Of a stretch of DNA of 64,000 nt, positions 35,501 to 47,922 are shown in pieces. The DNA is from Apostichopus japonicus (taxonomy: Eukaryota > Echinodermata > Holothuroidea > Aspidochirotida > Stichopodidae): assembly GCF_037975245.1 (NCBI RefSeq), contig NC_092568.1:12175501-12239500 (forward strand), read 5' to 3'. Both the position numbers and the translations under genes were made by a program. The notes beneath the pieces were generated by a model. It was not told the origin of the DNA, searched no databases, and saw only the letters and a program-made list of their open reading frames with translations. Every line of letters begins with the position of its first letter. Positions within the stretch are counted from its first letter, which is position 1.

Positions 35501-36568
35501 TTATCATTATTTTTCATTCATTTATTAATGTAGCAAATTATCATACCGGATAGTAGGTAGTTTCGGAAACTGAGTGATTCTTAAGAACTTTGTTTGAGAT
35601 TCACACAGAAAAAAATACCCCGCTTGTATTTTGATAACTTTAGCAACAATATTAAGTTTGATATGCCGTGGACCGTTAAAAACCACTGCTCTCGGTCTAG
35701 CTAGGGTTGTATAGCACGTTTACTTATATTTTGTTTGTTTGTTCTTTTGAATGACCCTTTAAACAGTTGAGGTTCACTAGTTAAAGTGACTGCACCATTT
35801 AGTTAGTTAATTACACAGCCAATCAGACTAGTTCCTCTGTCGGTTGCACTACACAACTCAATGGGAGAAATTAAGATGATATGGTCTCAAATGACATGTT
35901 TATAATTTATTACAAATTTGTTAAGGACAAATGATGTTGAATGCCATCCAAGAGTGCTCTGTTGCGTATATGTAGTTTAACGAACATATTCTGGTTGACC
36001 TAAAAACAACGGATTAACATTAACTATAACAACTGCAGTGAGGAGCCGACGTCACCATCAAGTATTTAGCCTAAACGAATATTCCAGAAATTAAGTATAT
36101 TTAACGATACATATCTTGAAAAATAATGGAATAGCTACAGAAACATTATTGGACTCAAAGTTGTCTGTTTTCTTTTTATTATAACATATCAAGACTCAAA
36201 TTCTGCCTTATTTATTATTTAATTATTTAAGTGAGTTATCGAGTTACAGCAAAATGTAGTTGCCGATCATTCTCCCGTGATTGATTACCTGGGATGCTTT
36301 TTAAGAAAAGTCACCCAGGAAAGAACCTGGGCAAGAAAACCAAACTACCGAACGTCTGATCTGCCCTCAACCCCAGTCCCCTTGCATCGATACTGTGACT
36401 GTGTATAACCATTCCCCTCGAAAGGGAACAGATACCCACGTGATCTTCGGGGATGTCTTCAACTCTTCGGTCTATCTGTTCGTTGTACACGTCTCTGGAT
36501 AAAACTAGTTTGATCTCGGAATAATGTTACCCGATTCCCTGTTCTTTGTTCTAATTGTTTTACAAGTC
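32588..36568 (+). repeat. Duplicated spacer module (copy 2)
   Basis: Aligns with 5945-9810. It starts with the CATAGCCACTCATCGATCTT region and ends near TTTTACAAGTCAATG. A piece at 33353-33620 has no match at the corresponding place in copy 1, but its first part resembles 5670-5710. It carries the third SINE-like head (A box 34728-34738, B box 34771-34781). No gene is supported. Confidence 0.8.
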
Positions 36569-37574
36569 AATGGACTACATTCTGATGAACAATGAACAGA
36601 TGAAGAAAACTGCCATTAATGGAATACCAAGTAGTCCCCGTTATGTCCAACACGTAACACACTAATGAACTTTATCGATACTCATTGACGAACCACATCT
36701 TCCTTATTCAAAACAAGTTTATAACAATAGAGAGAGATTAATGCCATTCAAGTTGTGCAGTTTGCTCTCACTAGATATATCACTGAACTTCTGTACGACA
36801 AGATGTTTACGCTATGTGAGCAGTCCATAATTAACAGTGAACGTTTAGCGTTTTAACCAGGTTCCGGTAACACGTATCAAGCATTCAATTAATGACTATA
36901 TAACGACCAAAAGACATTAAGCACATGACATTAATATCCTCCTACTTGAGGTACGTATGTGAGGCTCATTTGCATCCATTATTATCATTTGCTGTAAAAT
37001 ATATACGATTATATAAGAAAACCCCTTTTATGGGTTCCAAATGAGAAAAATAGGAGACTATATATTAAATCCGTTGACAATTCGTTTCATGTTAGTGGAT
37101 AGATCCATGTTATGTTTTTGTATGACGTTTGTTTGGTAAAGTAACGCAAACCCTGTAACGGTGTGGTTCCAAGCGGTACCATCATCAGGCAGCCGCACTA
37201 AAAACCAATGGCGTGCGCAAGGAGGGGAGGGCGGGAATGTCCCCTGCTTCACAAGATCCTTCATTCGCATCTGGCTCTTTCCATAAAATTTCAGCCTCCT
37301 ATACCTAATTCGCCACTGCTACAGGCATCTGTTAATGCTTGTATACAATATAATTCTCTAATAATATATGTACATACCCTTCTTATAAGAGTCTTAGTTA
37401 AGGTAGCAAAAGCACACCCAACCATTATCAGGTGTCTATGTGATAGAGATGTACGACATACCCCCAAAAAGTGAGAACATGTTTATTCCACCCTGCAGGG
37501 AAATAGCAACGTAACAGTTCTTTGACAGACAAAGGTGATAGCTTGAACAAATCAAAATATAACAGACCGTTTCT
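36569..37574. other. Spacer upstream of copy C
   Basis: No gene, long repeat or micro-exon is recognised. Exons 1-4 of the micro-exon gene are not found here, so copy C is truncated at its 5' end. Confidence 0.5.
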
Positions 37575-40500
37575 CATTGAATTGTTCATTAAATGGAAAG
37601 ACGGCATACTTATATAAGTCAAACATTAATATAAACAATACTACTATTAATTACCTTCTATGTTTCTAATAAGAGGTCACATGATGGATACTGAATATCC
37701 AAAATTTATACGTTCATTAAAAAACAAAAAAGACATTAAAGTCAAACTTAAGTATAAACCATGTTATTATTAACATTCTCTTTTCCTACACTTAGGCTAT
37801 CTTAATCTCACGCTTCAAGACCAGCTAAAACTCTACCCTGACTTTGGACTGGCAAACCTTAAAGGTGAGTTAAAAACTTGATTTCTGGTATTGAAATAAA
37901 TACACATATAATAATATATAATAGACTATTTCAAAGAATGTATGATAGTTTTAGTTAGTTAGTTGAGTTATTATTATTATTTCTTGGTCTCCAGAGTGCC
38001 TCCTTCACGGACTTTCTTCAAGTATTCCTCTCGATCACAAGAACGGTAAGTTACGCTTACATATATCAGTATTATCGAATGTAAGACAGCCCAGACTATT
38101 CATGAAACATGCTATCCGTGTTCGACCAGTTAAACTGATTTTAATATTTATACTTTCAGATCCTGAAAGAATCTATTTAATTCCAAATTCAGGGGCGTAT
38201 CCAGGGGGGCGCAACAGGCGCGCGCCCCCCTATTGGACGTCACCAAAGAAAAAAAAAAAGTTTAGCAAAAAAAAAAAAATTGATGACGACCTTTATGTGA
38301 GATGTCGGTGATCGCTCAACCCCCCCCCCCCCCTCCCGTATGCTTTATTTTTTGTTTGCCAAAGAAAGGTTCTGGCGAAGTTTGGCGGCATAATAGTTTT
38401 AGAAACATAGATGGTAATTGTGTTTGTATTATCACTATAAACACTAAATGACATGCCAGCCATATTGTGCATTTTGTGTCCATATTTACTGGAAATGTTG
38501 CTTATTATTAAGGTCGAAAAATGGATCACATATGGCCATGGGGGGCGATCCTGGGGGGGGGGGTAAATCCCCCCATGAAAATGGGTGGAGGGGATGTAAT
38601 ACACCATATCCCCCCCCCCCCCACCAAATGCCAGGGATAAGAATATTTTCATGCCTACATTTATGCATCATCGTTAATGTACGGCTCTTTTTTAGCTTCA
38701 TTTCTCGCCTACCATAAACGCAGTGCGATCTTTTCAAATAAAGCGTCTTTATAAAGCAAGAATAGTTGACTGTAGGCTTCATTGGCCCTATAACAACAAA
38801 ATGTATTGTTGGGCCCACGGTATTGATATAGTACATATATGCACCCTCATAGTATTCATATAGGCCCTATAGTAGGCCTACACACGTACATGTTCCCTAG
38901 AACAGCTGAGAATCTCATGTTACCAGGGTAATGCTTAATACACGTTTCACCTGGATGCCCTAGCAATCGGTACCTAGGAATGTAACTATGTGTAATTGTG
39001 TATTGCGTGTGTATAGGCCTATAATAGCCTGCATGAGCCCATTTTCTTCATCAAATAATATAAAAGAGCTCTCGAACATTCTAACGTTGCGCCTGAAACA
39101 AGATTGACAGGGGCAATTTTCCCAAAATAACACCCGAAATTAAAAAAAAAGTATTTTGGATCCTGCTTATGAGATATTTCGGACATGACATCCCTATTTT
39201 AAAGTTGGGTATATGCCGCTTTGAAACCTCGGGAAGTGCCGTTTCCGGCCATCTAGAGGGTTTGTTAATCCCAAAATTTTCTTGTACGCTTCGCGCCAAC
39301 TCATGGTGGCGCTACGCTTAGATAGTCAGCAAGGTCACATCCCCCACTCGGAAGTACGGAACGCCGCCCATGCATATGGCACCATTTTGCATTTCAGCCC
39401 TTCTTCGAAAGCAAAAATTGTACACCCCTCCCCTTAGACCCATCCCCCAGGACGGCGATCATTCATGCCTGACGCCCCCCCCCCCTAGTGGAAAATCCTG
39501 GATACGCCCCTGAAATTCCTGTGACTTTGGAATCATTTCATTACCTCGAAGTGAGTTTGATTGTTTGAAAGCAAGATCTCATTTAATATGTTTTTTTTTT
39601 TACTAAATTTGATAGAATTCTAATTGACTACTGGGTCTTGGTATTATCCGCATACCCTCTCTATATACTCCCAAGCCCCTCATCCAACGCTCTTTCTTAC
39701 CTTTCCTAACCTCCTCTCCACACATTTCACTGACATGCTCTTCTCTTTCCGTTACTCCCTTTCCCCTCTCCACTTCCCTTCCGACAGAATGTTGAAGCAC
39801 TTTCACTGTGACTAAAATTACTTGCATGTATTAAGTGTGAAGTGGTCTTAGTAGATATAACAAACTAAAATCATCATTTCCAGAGATGTGTAGAAGGTGA
39901 ACAAATGTTAGTCTTTACTGGGTGACTGACACGCTGACTATTTATGGCAGCTTCAGTTTTCCGTATGGTTACCAGTGTACAGTTTCCACGTATTACATCA
40001 GATTCTACAAAAGCATTAAGTGGCCTTAAAGTGTCTCAACTTTTCATATCACAAATTCTTCCATTTAATGGTATTAAAAATATAACCCTCAAAAACGAGC
40101 CTAATTATTTAGTGACATATCGAGTAGACAAAGTTCCTTCTGGTATAAGAGGAGTAGCGACATAACCCCCCTTCCGTACCCCTTACAGATATTAGCGGCA
40201 CTTTCTTATCTGATTAAGTTCTAAAACAAGCTTCAAAACATTTTCTTGAATGTTTGATTTTTTTGTAGTCGAGCAGTACACGACCCCTGCTGCCTTCGAG
40301 GTGCATCAACATGATGATACTACCTCTACTTGGTCTGGTAAGATACATTTTATTCCCACTCAGTATTTCCTAATTTTCGCGACTTTTGTATATTATAAAC
40401 GGTATGCTTTTAGTCAGTACTGCATTGCAGGGAACTTGTGAGAGAAACTTCTTGGTTCACAGTACATAGTTAATGAGTAAAACCGAAGAAAAAGGGAAGA

Positions 40501-41242
40501 AATACAACTATCATTGTCAAAAAATGTTTTTTTAAGTTTATAAAAACTTTAGCCAATTTTATTCACGCTGCAGATATTCAGGGCCAACACACTCAACAGA
40601 CCACAACAACGAGATGTGAAGGTAAAGTAACACTCTCTGTAGTCGGCAGGCTATAGTATTAGGTTACATTATATTAAAGCATTTAGGTGTATCTACTTTT
40701 CTCACACATGGGAGGGGGTGAGGGTCGGTCACTTGGGGAAGTCTCTGCATTCCTGTGTCAAATAGTTACTTGTTATTATCACATTTTGATGAGAAAAGTC
40801 ATATTTGTTCGCTTTTCAGGTTACACCCTGATTAACTACCAGTATACCTTCAAAAGCTCAACTGGTGAGTATTGAGTGCAATTTAATTACGTTGTGTGCC
40901 CAAGAAAAGTTAATACTCAATTGATTTGAAAAATTCAAATATTTATTAATCCTTCATTTCTTTCTATAATTTCTACTCAAGGTAATCAACCTGAGATTTA
41001 AGTAATAAAAGTCTTTCAAATAAAACATAATTTGACACTCTTTTCAGGCCCTGATCAGATCCAAAACACCGAGGAAATTCTAACAGGTGAGAACAATAAA
41101 TTGTTTGTTTACATACAGGAGTTTTGATTGATTTATATTTTAAATTCAAACCCATAATTTTTAAGTTCTAACTTCAAAATGCTTCTTTATATTTCTTTCA
41201 GATCCAACCGGTACCAAGACAGCTACCAAATTCATGTACTAC
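37575..41242 (+). pseudogene. Micro-exon gene copy C, truncated fragment (exons 5-12)
   Basis: Similarity to copy B begins in intron 4 at about 37575. Exons: 5 at 37796-37864 (intact form of the exon split in copy B), 6 at 37995-38045, 7 at 38160-38189 plus 39518-39550 (split by a transposon), 8 at 40269-40337, 9 at 40574-40621, 10 at 40820-40864, 11 at 41048-41086, and 12 from 41202, broken at about 41242. Exon frames are still open and splice signals remain, but several residues differ from B (for example Lys to Val, Gln to His, Arg to Gly, Tyr to Cys). Exons 1-4 and 13-23 are absent. It is most likely a non-functional remnant, though its micro-exons could act as donors for gene conversion. 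Confidence 0.85.
38185..39517. mobile_element. hAT-like non-autonomous DNA transposon in exon 7 of copy C
   Basis: The element at 38190-39512 starts CAGGGGCGTATCCAGG and ends CCTGGATACGCCCCTG, a perfect 16-bp inverted pair. It is flanked by AAATT at 38185-38189 and 39513-39517. Inside are long C and G runs and the family segment near 39235-39330 (TTTCCGGCCATCTAGAGG...GCGCCAACTCATGG). No transposase is encoded. The hAT assignment rests on similarity to the element at 57854, which carries a transposase remnant. Confidence 0.8.
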
Positions 41243-41501
41243 ACTCTAAATTCACAATGGTCAAAAAGTTGACCATAGTTCATAGTCACTATGATTTGGA
41301 CCACAGTGTGGTCAATATGTGGGGATTTGACTGAAGATATGGTCATTTGAAAACTTCCCAGAATGCAATATATCACTTTTACCGGTACCGACGGATCGCA
41401 CGACTACGAGCGCTCAAAGTTTGGGCTACAAGAATAATAACTTTACTATATGATATCTTTTAACTTCAAGCCTAATTATCTCGTATTTGTGTAAGTAATA
41501 A
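41243..41501 (+). promoter_or_regulatory. Junction with foreign sequence; possible promoter
   Basis: Similarity to the micro-exon gene stops abruptly at ATGTACTA, and unrelated sequence begins ACTCTAAATTC. TTCCCAGAATGCA at about 41355 resembles the core of the ZNF143-type promoter site known from vertebrates. It precedes a candidate first exon at 41502. This is weak evidence for a promoter. Confidence 0.25.
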
Positions 41502-41568
41502 ATGGAAACGTTTGTCAAAAAGAAACTCGGAGATTGGGGTTTGGATGTACTTCACAAAACATTCGAAG
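41502..41568 (+). CDS. Candidate first exon, SAM-domain-like start
   Basis: ATG at 41502, 22 codons plus one base, then the donor GGTAATTT. The peptide METFVKKKLGDWGLDVLHKTF resembles the first helices of SAM-like domains (a Trp-Gly-Leu core followed by Leu and Phe). No matching second exon was found downstream, so it is only a candidate. Confidence 0.25.
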
Positions 41569-44522
41569 GTAATTTTTTTCTGTTCGAATTACGAGTATAA
41601 GTTAAGGCTAGGTCTAAGTTTACGTTTGACGCTATGTTACTGTGTTAGTCTATCTTCCATTTCTCCCCTCAGATCGAAGGTTATTTTCGTCCTTTTTATT
41701 CAAATAAAGCCTTATTCTGTCAATTTTTCTTCAGAATTTTCTTTTTTTCGTTGAAATAGATAAAAATAATGAGTCAATGTAAGCATGATAACAGAGTAAG
41801 TGGGATTCCGAAACTGTCATTGTTTTACCCTAGGACCTACACCGTTAGCACTAGGGCCCTAGGCTTAAGGAATGTTGTTGGTCACTTTGAATTAGCCTAC
41901 AGACCTAGGCTTTAAAAAAATGTTTGCCCACTCCCTTGTTTGAGGAAGTTGGGACAATCAACAGGTTTTTCGTTAGGCTAGGCTAGTCAATGAGCACACA
42001 CAGTCGATGCTCGGCCTAATTGAGAAAATTTTTCAGTTTAGCGCAACACTTTGCTGCGTCATTCGACAAACTTTTTTAGTGTTCAAAATAGTCTCCCATC
42101 AAGTTTGAGATCATCAATGTTTTTTTTTACAATAAAAACAAGATTTATTTCAAAGGGTGGCCGAAAAATCAATTTGAAGGAAGATTTCAGCTCTTCTTGT
42201 CAACAAACCCTGCGAAGGGCTACAGTACTGTACATAGGCCTAAATAGTAATACTGTACATGATTTTACCTATTACACAAGGTAGTGACTGTGTGGTTTTC
42301 AGGTCAAGAGACCAGAGCAGGCACTAAATGTCAGTGATTTGTGACTACTGTAGGCTTTACTGCTTTGTTCAGGTCTCTGGTCCCACACACCCTGCAGTCG
42401 CTGCCCAATGTATTTAAAAAAATCATGCATTAGGCCGAGCCCAGGCCTATATGTTATAATATGTACCGTACCATAGCCTACTTTAAGGGTTCATACTTGG
42501 AGTTGGAAAGGCTGAAATCTTCCCTGGGATTTCATTTTTCTGCCACCCTTTCAAATAAATGTTGGTAAGAATAGAAAATAGAAACACTGAAGATCACTGG
42601 GGGCCTATGGATAGGGTTATTGTTCTTCAGGGGGAGAACTATTCTGAACATCTAAATATGGAGTTGAATGATGCAGCAAAGTGCTTCGTCAAACTGAACA
42701 TTTTTTTCAATAGGCATGGCATTAATATTGTGTGGACTGTGGAAATATGTACAATACTGCAGCACACTGTTGAGTTCAACTAGTTCTACTTAGTGTAGGC
42801 CTAATAGTAAAGCAAGTAATTATTGTTATTACTTGCAAAATAATTAATTAAAATAATTAACTATAATTAATTGATTCCTGCATTCTGATTGGTCAAAAAA
42901 GTAATTTAAGACTGATAAGTTACACCAGCTTATCATCTATATTATAGCTGGTTCAGTGAAAGGACAGCTATACTAGTTTATGTTCTCTGAACTGTATCAT
43001 AGCCCAAGGCCAGTACTCTAGTAGTAGGCATATGTGTAACATTATTGTTGGACCAGTAACAAGAGGTTAGGCCTTTAAGCTTTTTATTCATATCTGGTTT
43101 CAAATAGCTTCTTTGACCAACCACCAATGCAGGAAATCATAAGGATATTTAGCTTACATGTTTAGTTACCCCAGACCTTCTTCTCCAACCACACTTCTAG
43201 TTCCAGACATAATTTTATGTCGAAAGACATAGTTACATATTATCACAAACTTTACACACTAACACTCTGGGAGTTGAGCACGAAAAGAGCAACCGATAGT
43301 AGAAAATACTGCCGAGAAGAATACTGTACTGTTGTCATGGCTGCTACATGCAGCACATTTGCAATTGTGTGTGTATGAAGATTTTCAACTTCACAGTTTG
43401 TTATTCAATGTTTGTTCTTGGAGCTGTTTCAATTCAAGCAGAGCTGAGTATGTAGGTCATTGATTGTGTACATATTACATGCAAATTAAAGCAATTATTT
43501 TGGTGGGGTGTGGTATCTTATGCACCATTTGGTGCTCCAGTTCATTTTTGTGTATATTAAAAATATTACAGCTGTTGTCAAACTAATAGTCCCTTGAGGG
43601 ATATGGGCCGGTGTCATGGTGTGCACCTCCCCCTATTTTGGGACACCATGAAAAACTGTACTTTTCTGGCCTCTGCAGAATACTATTTGTGGTTGTCCTT
43701 GTTTAGGAAACTGTGAGGTGCCTTGACGTAGTATTGCGCGGTCACTGAAAGCTCCATCTACTATACTAGTGCATGGAGCAATAGCTGACTGGTAACACTA
43801 GGTCAGCTGCCTGCTGACTAGAAAACTATATACTTCACAGAGTTCAGTGTTTGAATTAAATTTGTTCGTGGGTCCACCAGACCCAAGGCCCTCAACAGGG
43901 CTCATATTTTGATTTTTATTGATGTACAGTAACTGACAAGGCTAGCCTACATTACCAATTCAGCAGTGGCAGTGCTATGTGAGGGTGGCATAGCTAGGTC
44001 ACAAGGAGATTCCCAAAGATTTTCTTCTTCCTATAATTTTGCGCTTAATGGCTCAAAATCACATTTTCTCATTAGTGTCAAGGTGGGCTGAGGTCATGCT
44101 TGGCATGTCATTTTAGTGTCTATGTCATGATGAACATTAAGGGTGGTAGGGTTTAAAGCAAATTCTTTAAAATTGTACATAATGAACTTAATTTTTAGAT
44201 GTCAAGGAATCTCAAAACCTCATGGTTTTCTTGTTTGTTGAAATCACACATGACCAATTCAAACTTATCAAAGTAATATACAAGTTTGTCATTTTTATGA
44301 CCTGGCCACCTCCAGCATGGTAGGTCAGACGAATAAGTGATGACCATTTTCATCTAATCAATTTTCCCCGTCCCCCAAAATCTTCAAAGCTGGCACCACC
44401 AGAAATTCAAAACAATAGAGCTCTTTTAGTTCTTAGCAATACCTGCATTTGAGAGGGAAGTCATCATCATCATAAGTTTTGTGTGTGCTCAATTGAAACT
44501 GTTTTATTCTGTTTTGTCGTAG
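41569..44522. other. No gene recognised
   Basis: AT-rich non-coding sequence. Short open frames (for example 42559-42783) have no recognisable motif. An inverted pair around GAGACCAGAGCAGGC and GTCTCTGGTCCC lies at about 42306-42385. Confidence 0.4.
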
Positions 44523-44760
44523 ATTAAATTGTAAATTAATTTTAATTATAGTGTAAATAATTATATTGTAAATGATTAGAATGTAATAATTATGGATTAT
44601 AGTGTAAATTATTTAGTAATTTTAATTATAGTGTAATTAATTATAGATAATATTGTTAATTAATTTTAACGGTTGATGTTTTTTATTTTTATTTTATATT
44701 AATTATAGATTATATTGTAAATTAATTTTAAGGGTTGATGTTTTTATCTCAATACATTAC
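44523..44760. repeat. A/T-rich imperfect tandem repeat
   Basis: Degenerate units around AATTATAGTGTAAATTA are repeated several times, and a longer unit ending GGTTGATGTTTTT occurs twice. Confidence 0.65.
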
Positions 44761-46151
44761 ATGTAATGAGATATTGTAACAGTGAGTGGGACTCTCTCTT
44801 CTCTTAAAAAATTTTCAGCGTCTTCATACAAAGTTCTTTTTCTCTGGAATTCCCAGAGCAAGCATATATCATATAGGCCAACAAAAGTTACTATTTTTTA
44901 TTCGAGAATTTTATCTCATTCTATGACATTTTCACCGATTTATATCCGTTAAACACTTCGCAAAAGCGGTGAAATGCATTGTGGGAGGTAAGCCCATCAC
45001 TATATTTTAGTACACTGCGGCTTGGATATCGTCTGAAAATCCGTTTTAATACATATTCATAAAGCAGCAATCGAATTGCTTTTAGCAAAACTTTGAACAA
45101 AAGAAGTTGAATATTCATTAAATATCTCTTTGCGACGATGTCGGACTCACAATGTGGATGAAATGGAATTTTTTTTGCCTCGGCATGAAAAATAAAAACG
45201 AAACGTAAGTAAAATCCTTTCATCTTTCGAAATGCACATTTTCCGTTTTCAAGAAAGTACCACCTCCATCGTCCGGTCGATTGTTTAAAACAAGTTAAAC
45301 AATGATTTGAGGCTAAATTCGGAGTTTTTCCAGCATTCTAGGTTGAATTATAGTGACATTTTTAAGGTTGCACTTGTGAACGGGCATCAACGTATCCTAT
45401 CGTGGTTAATTACATATGTACATGTATATGCACGTTACCATAGTGTGTAGCCTAGGGTTGTAGTTTTAAGTATTCTATAGTGCAGTGTATTCATATTACT
45501 GGACGGTGTGTTTATGAATATGATGTTTGCCATCAAGACATTGTTTACGAATACAATGTCGTTGCCTTGAATTTTGGAGGACTTAGCACTTAGTAGTAGG
45601 GTCGTGATAGTACAACTACACAATACTAAGCCTATGCTGGTAGTATTAGTTTACTACTGACTAGAACTGTCACTGGTGGTTTTCAGCACTGGCAATACCT
45701 TCATGCCCAGTACATATAATAATACTTGAAAACTAAATAAGCTTATATTAAAAAAAAGTACTCCCTTGGTCGGCTCTGGTTAGTACTAAGTATAGTTTTA
45801 CCCTTGTGTGATTTTATCCGGTGTACCCATATACATAGGCCCACCTGCTTATTCTGGATACAGTCACTGTAGGCTACATTACAGGTTGGTCGAGTCAGTG
45901 ACAAGTTAACATTGGTTCTCTACTTTGCCCAATGGATAATCTTGCACTGAATTTTCGAACACTGTTTGCAACGCATTTTGGCAGTATTCTTTTGTTTGTG
46001 AATTCATATAGCAGTTAATTTTCTTTTTTGGTTTTTGGTTGTGCATGTGCCTATTTCACTTTCTTTCGAAGTTCTTCACCCTGTAATGCTGTATGTTTCT
46101 GTCATTTTCAGAGAGAAAATGCATTTATAAGTTCCACTACAACGTGTTATG
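44761..46151. other. No gene recognised
   Basis: A 100-codon minus-strand open frame at 44921-45223 shows no motif or splice context, and I do not call it. Nothing else stands out. Confidence 0.35.
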
Positions 46152-47358
46152 TAGTGTTTACACGGGTCCAAAAATCGGGAACCGGGTACCCGAGAGCCGT
46201 TACCCGTCAGGTATCCGGGTACCCGGAAAAAATTGTTTACCCTCGTGTATCACGATTTTCAAGAAATTACATATTGGATGCTATAATAAATGAATTATAT
46301 TCTCTACTGACAATGTTTTCATGTTCAAAAACGTATGTGTAAGGTAAGGTATAAAACCTTCCTCAATAATTTCTATTTGCTTTTTTCTGTCATAAACTTG
46401 TTAATTACTTAATATAATTAACATTACTCTGTTTTACCTCCATGCTACAAATAAGTAGTAATGTTGTTAACATCGCACTGCCGCCGCTGCTTATGCTTGC
46501 TCTCCACGTCTATTGGATCAGACCATAAAATATCCCTTTAACTCAGTTGTTACTACTACTATCTATTATGCAGGCCCAGGGTTCGCATTAGCCGCGAGAT
46601 TACGCGATTCGCCCAATTTGATCGCATTTGGAATACACGATTAGTAAAAAGCCACTTTCGATTATTATTTTTTAGTTATCCCTTCTATAATCCATAAACA
46701 TGTCGTAAAATTCCTTGTCAGCCCTTCCTTCTATGAAATAAACGAATGAATAAATAATAATTTCTTCCACATGGTAGCCTAACACCACACTAAGTCAATG
46801 CATGAGAAATCTAGCTAAGCCTAACTATCTGTTTATTCGCTGAAATTGTGGCGCAGTTATAAGATATTCATGGAAAACATTTATTATTGCTGTTACCTTC
46901 GACCACATGGTTGCCTAACACCACACTAAGTCAATGGGGTAATCTAGCACAGCCATATTTTATTAGCTGAAATTGTGACGCAGTTATAAGATATCCATGG
47001 AATACTTTCGTTATTGCTGTTATCTTCAACCACATGATAGCCTAACACCACATAAGTCAAGGGGAATCTGCCTAACCATCGGTTTGCATTTTTTTTTTAA
47101 ATCACACTTTGCGTAGGATTCGAGTTATAAATTAGGAACCGGGTAGTATTGCGTCGGGCGGTTACCTTCGTTATTGCTGTTATCTTCGACCAATTATATT
47201 AGCCTAACACCACACTAAGTCAATGGGAAATCTGCCTAACCGTAGGTTTGCATTTTTTTTTTTAAATCACACTTTGCGTAGGATTCGGGTACCGTAATAA
47301 ATTAGGAACCGGGTAGTATTGCGTCGGGCAGGTACCCGGATAACCCGTGCAAACACTA
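46152..47358. mobile_element. MITE with inverted ends and internal tandem repeats
   Basis: The left end TAGTGTTTACACGGGT pairs with the right end ACCCGTGCAAACACTA with one mismatch. Next to both ends are GGTACCCGG-type motifs. The middle (46769-47345) consists of four diverged units beginning near CACATGGTAGCCTAACACCA at 46769, 46904, 47031 and 47191, so 127-160 bp each. No coding capacity. I could not find a matching target duplication. Confidence 0.6.
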
Positions 47359-47700
47359 GTTGGGCTTGTTGCATTTAAAAGCAATGTGAAGTCATTCGTC
47401 ATGTGACTTTAAATATTGTCTCCTATTATCCAACGTTCTGTTTTTATTTTTGTTTTCTTCATTTTCAGGACTCTTTCTGCATCTGCAGGTTGGATTCTCC
47501 TATGTGGGCACTTGGGATATTGTAACTTTTTGGACTTCTTAATTTAATTCAGTACTTTTCACGCCATTTCATTCATTGCCTTGATTCAATAAACTTTGAT
47601 TAACCTTGAAAAAACACATTCCTGTTATATTTTTTTGCACTAAATCGTACATTCATATTCACCAGTGTGAAGAAAAATTAACAAGAAGTTACTACATAGG
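47359..47700 (+). other. Possible terminal exon and poly(A) signal
   Basis: An acceptor-like TTCATTTTCAG ends at 47468. It is followed by about 120 bases and AATAAA at about 47588, then CTTGAAAAAAC. This could be the 3' end of a transcript, perhaps one starting near 41502. No coding frame links the two. Confidence 0.2.
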
Positions 47701-47922
47701 ATGTACATTTCACGTATCCAAAAATACTTTTCAATTCATCACGAAGATCAGCTGATTGATGTCTATAGGAACCTGATACATCATAAACTATATGACCAAA
47801 AAGTCCAACAGAGACTGACCCAAGATGAAGAATATCACATAAAAAAACAAGTTCTTAAATATTCTATGACATTAATAAACCTTGCAACGCCGTTCTCTCG
47901 ACAAACAGGCAATGGGCGCTAA
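47701..47922 (+). CDS. Hypothetical coding fragment
   Basis: 73 codons starting directly after TACATAGG, with a balanced hydrophilic composition (IHHEDQLIDVYRNLIHH, then RLTQDEEYHIKKQ) that looks more protein-like than its neighbours. No domain is recognised and no partner exon was identified. It may be a relic of a transposon or of a lost gene. Confidence 0.2.
   Translation: MYISRIQKYFSIHHEDQLIDVYRNLIHHKLYDQKVQQRLTQDEEYHIKKQVLKYSMTLINLATPFSRQTGNGR

Noticed and set aside
38293..38836. Overlapping open frames on both strands
   Set aside because: They run through long G and C homopolymers inside a non-autonomous transposon; no protein character.
44921..45223. 100-codon minus-strand open frame
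   Set aside because: No recognisable motif, no splice signals, AT-rich surroundings.
46769..47345. CRISPR-like array of spaced repeats
   Set aside because: Units are long, diverged and contiguous tandem repeats within a MITE of a eukaryotic genome; there are no uniform spacers.
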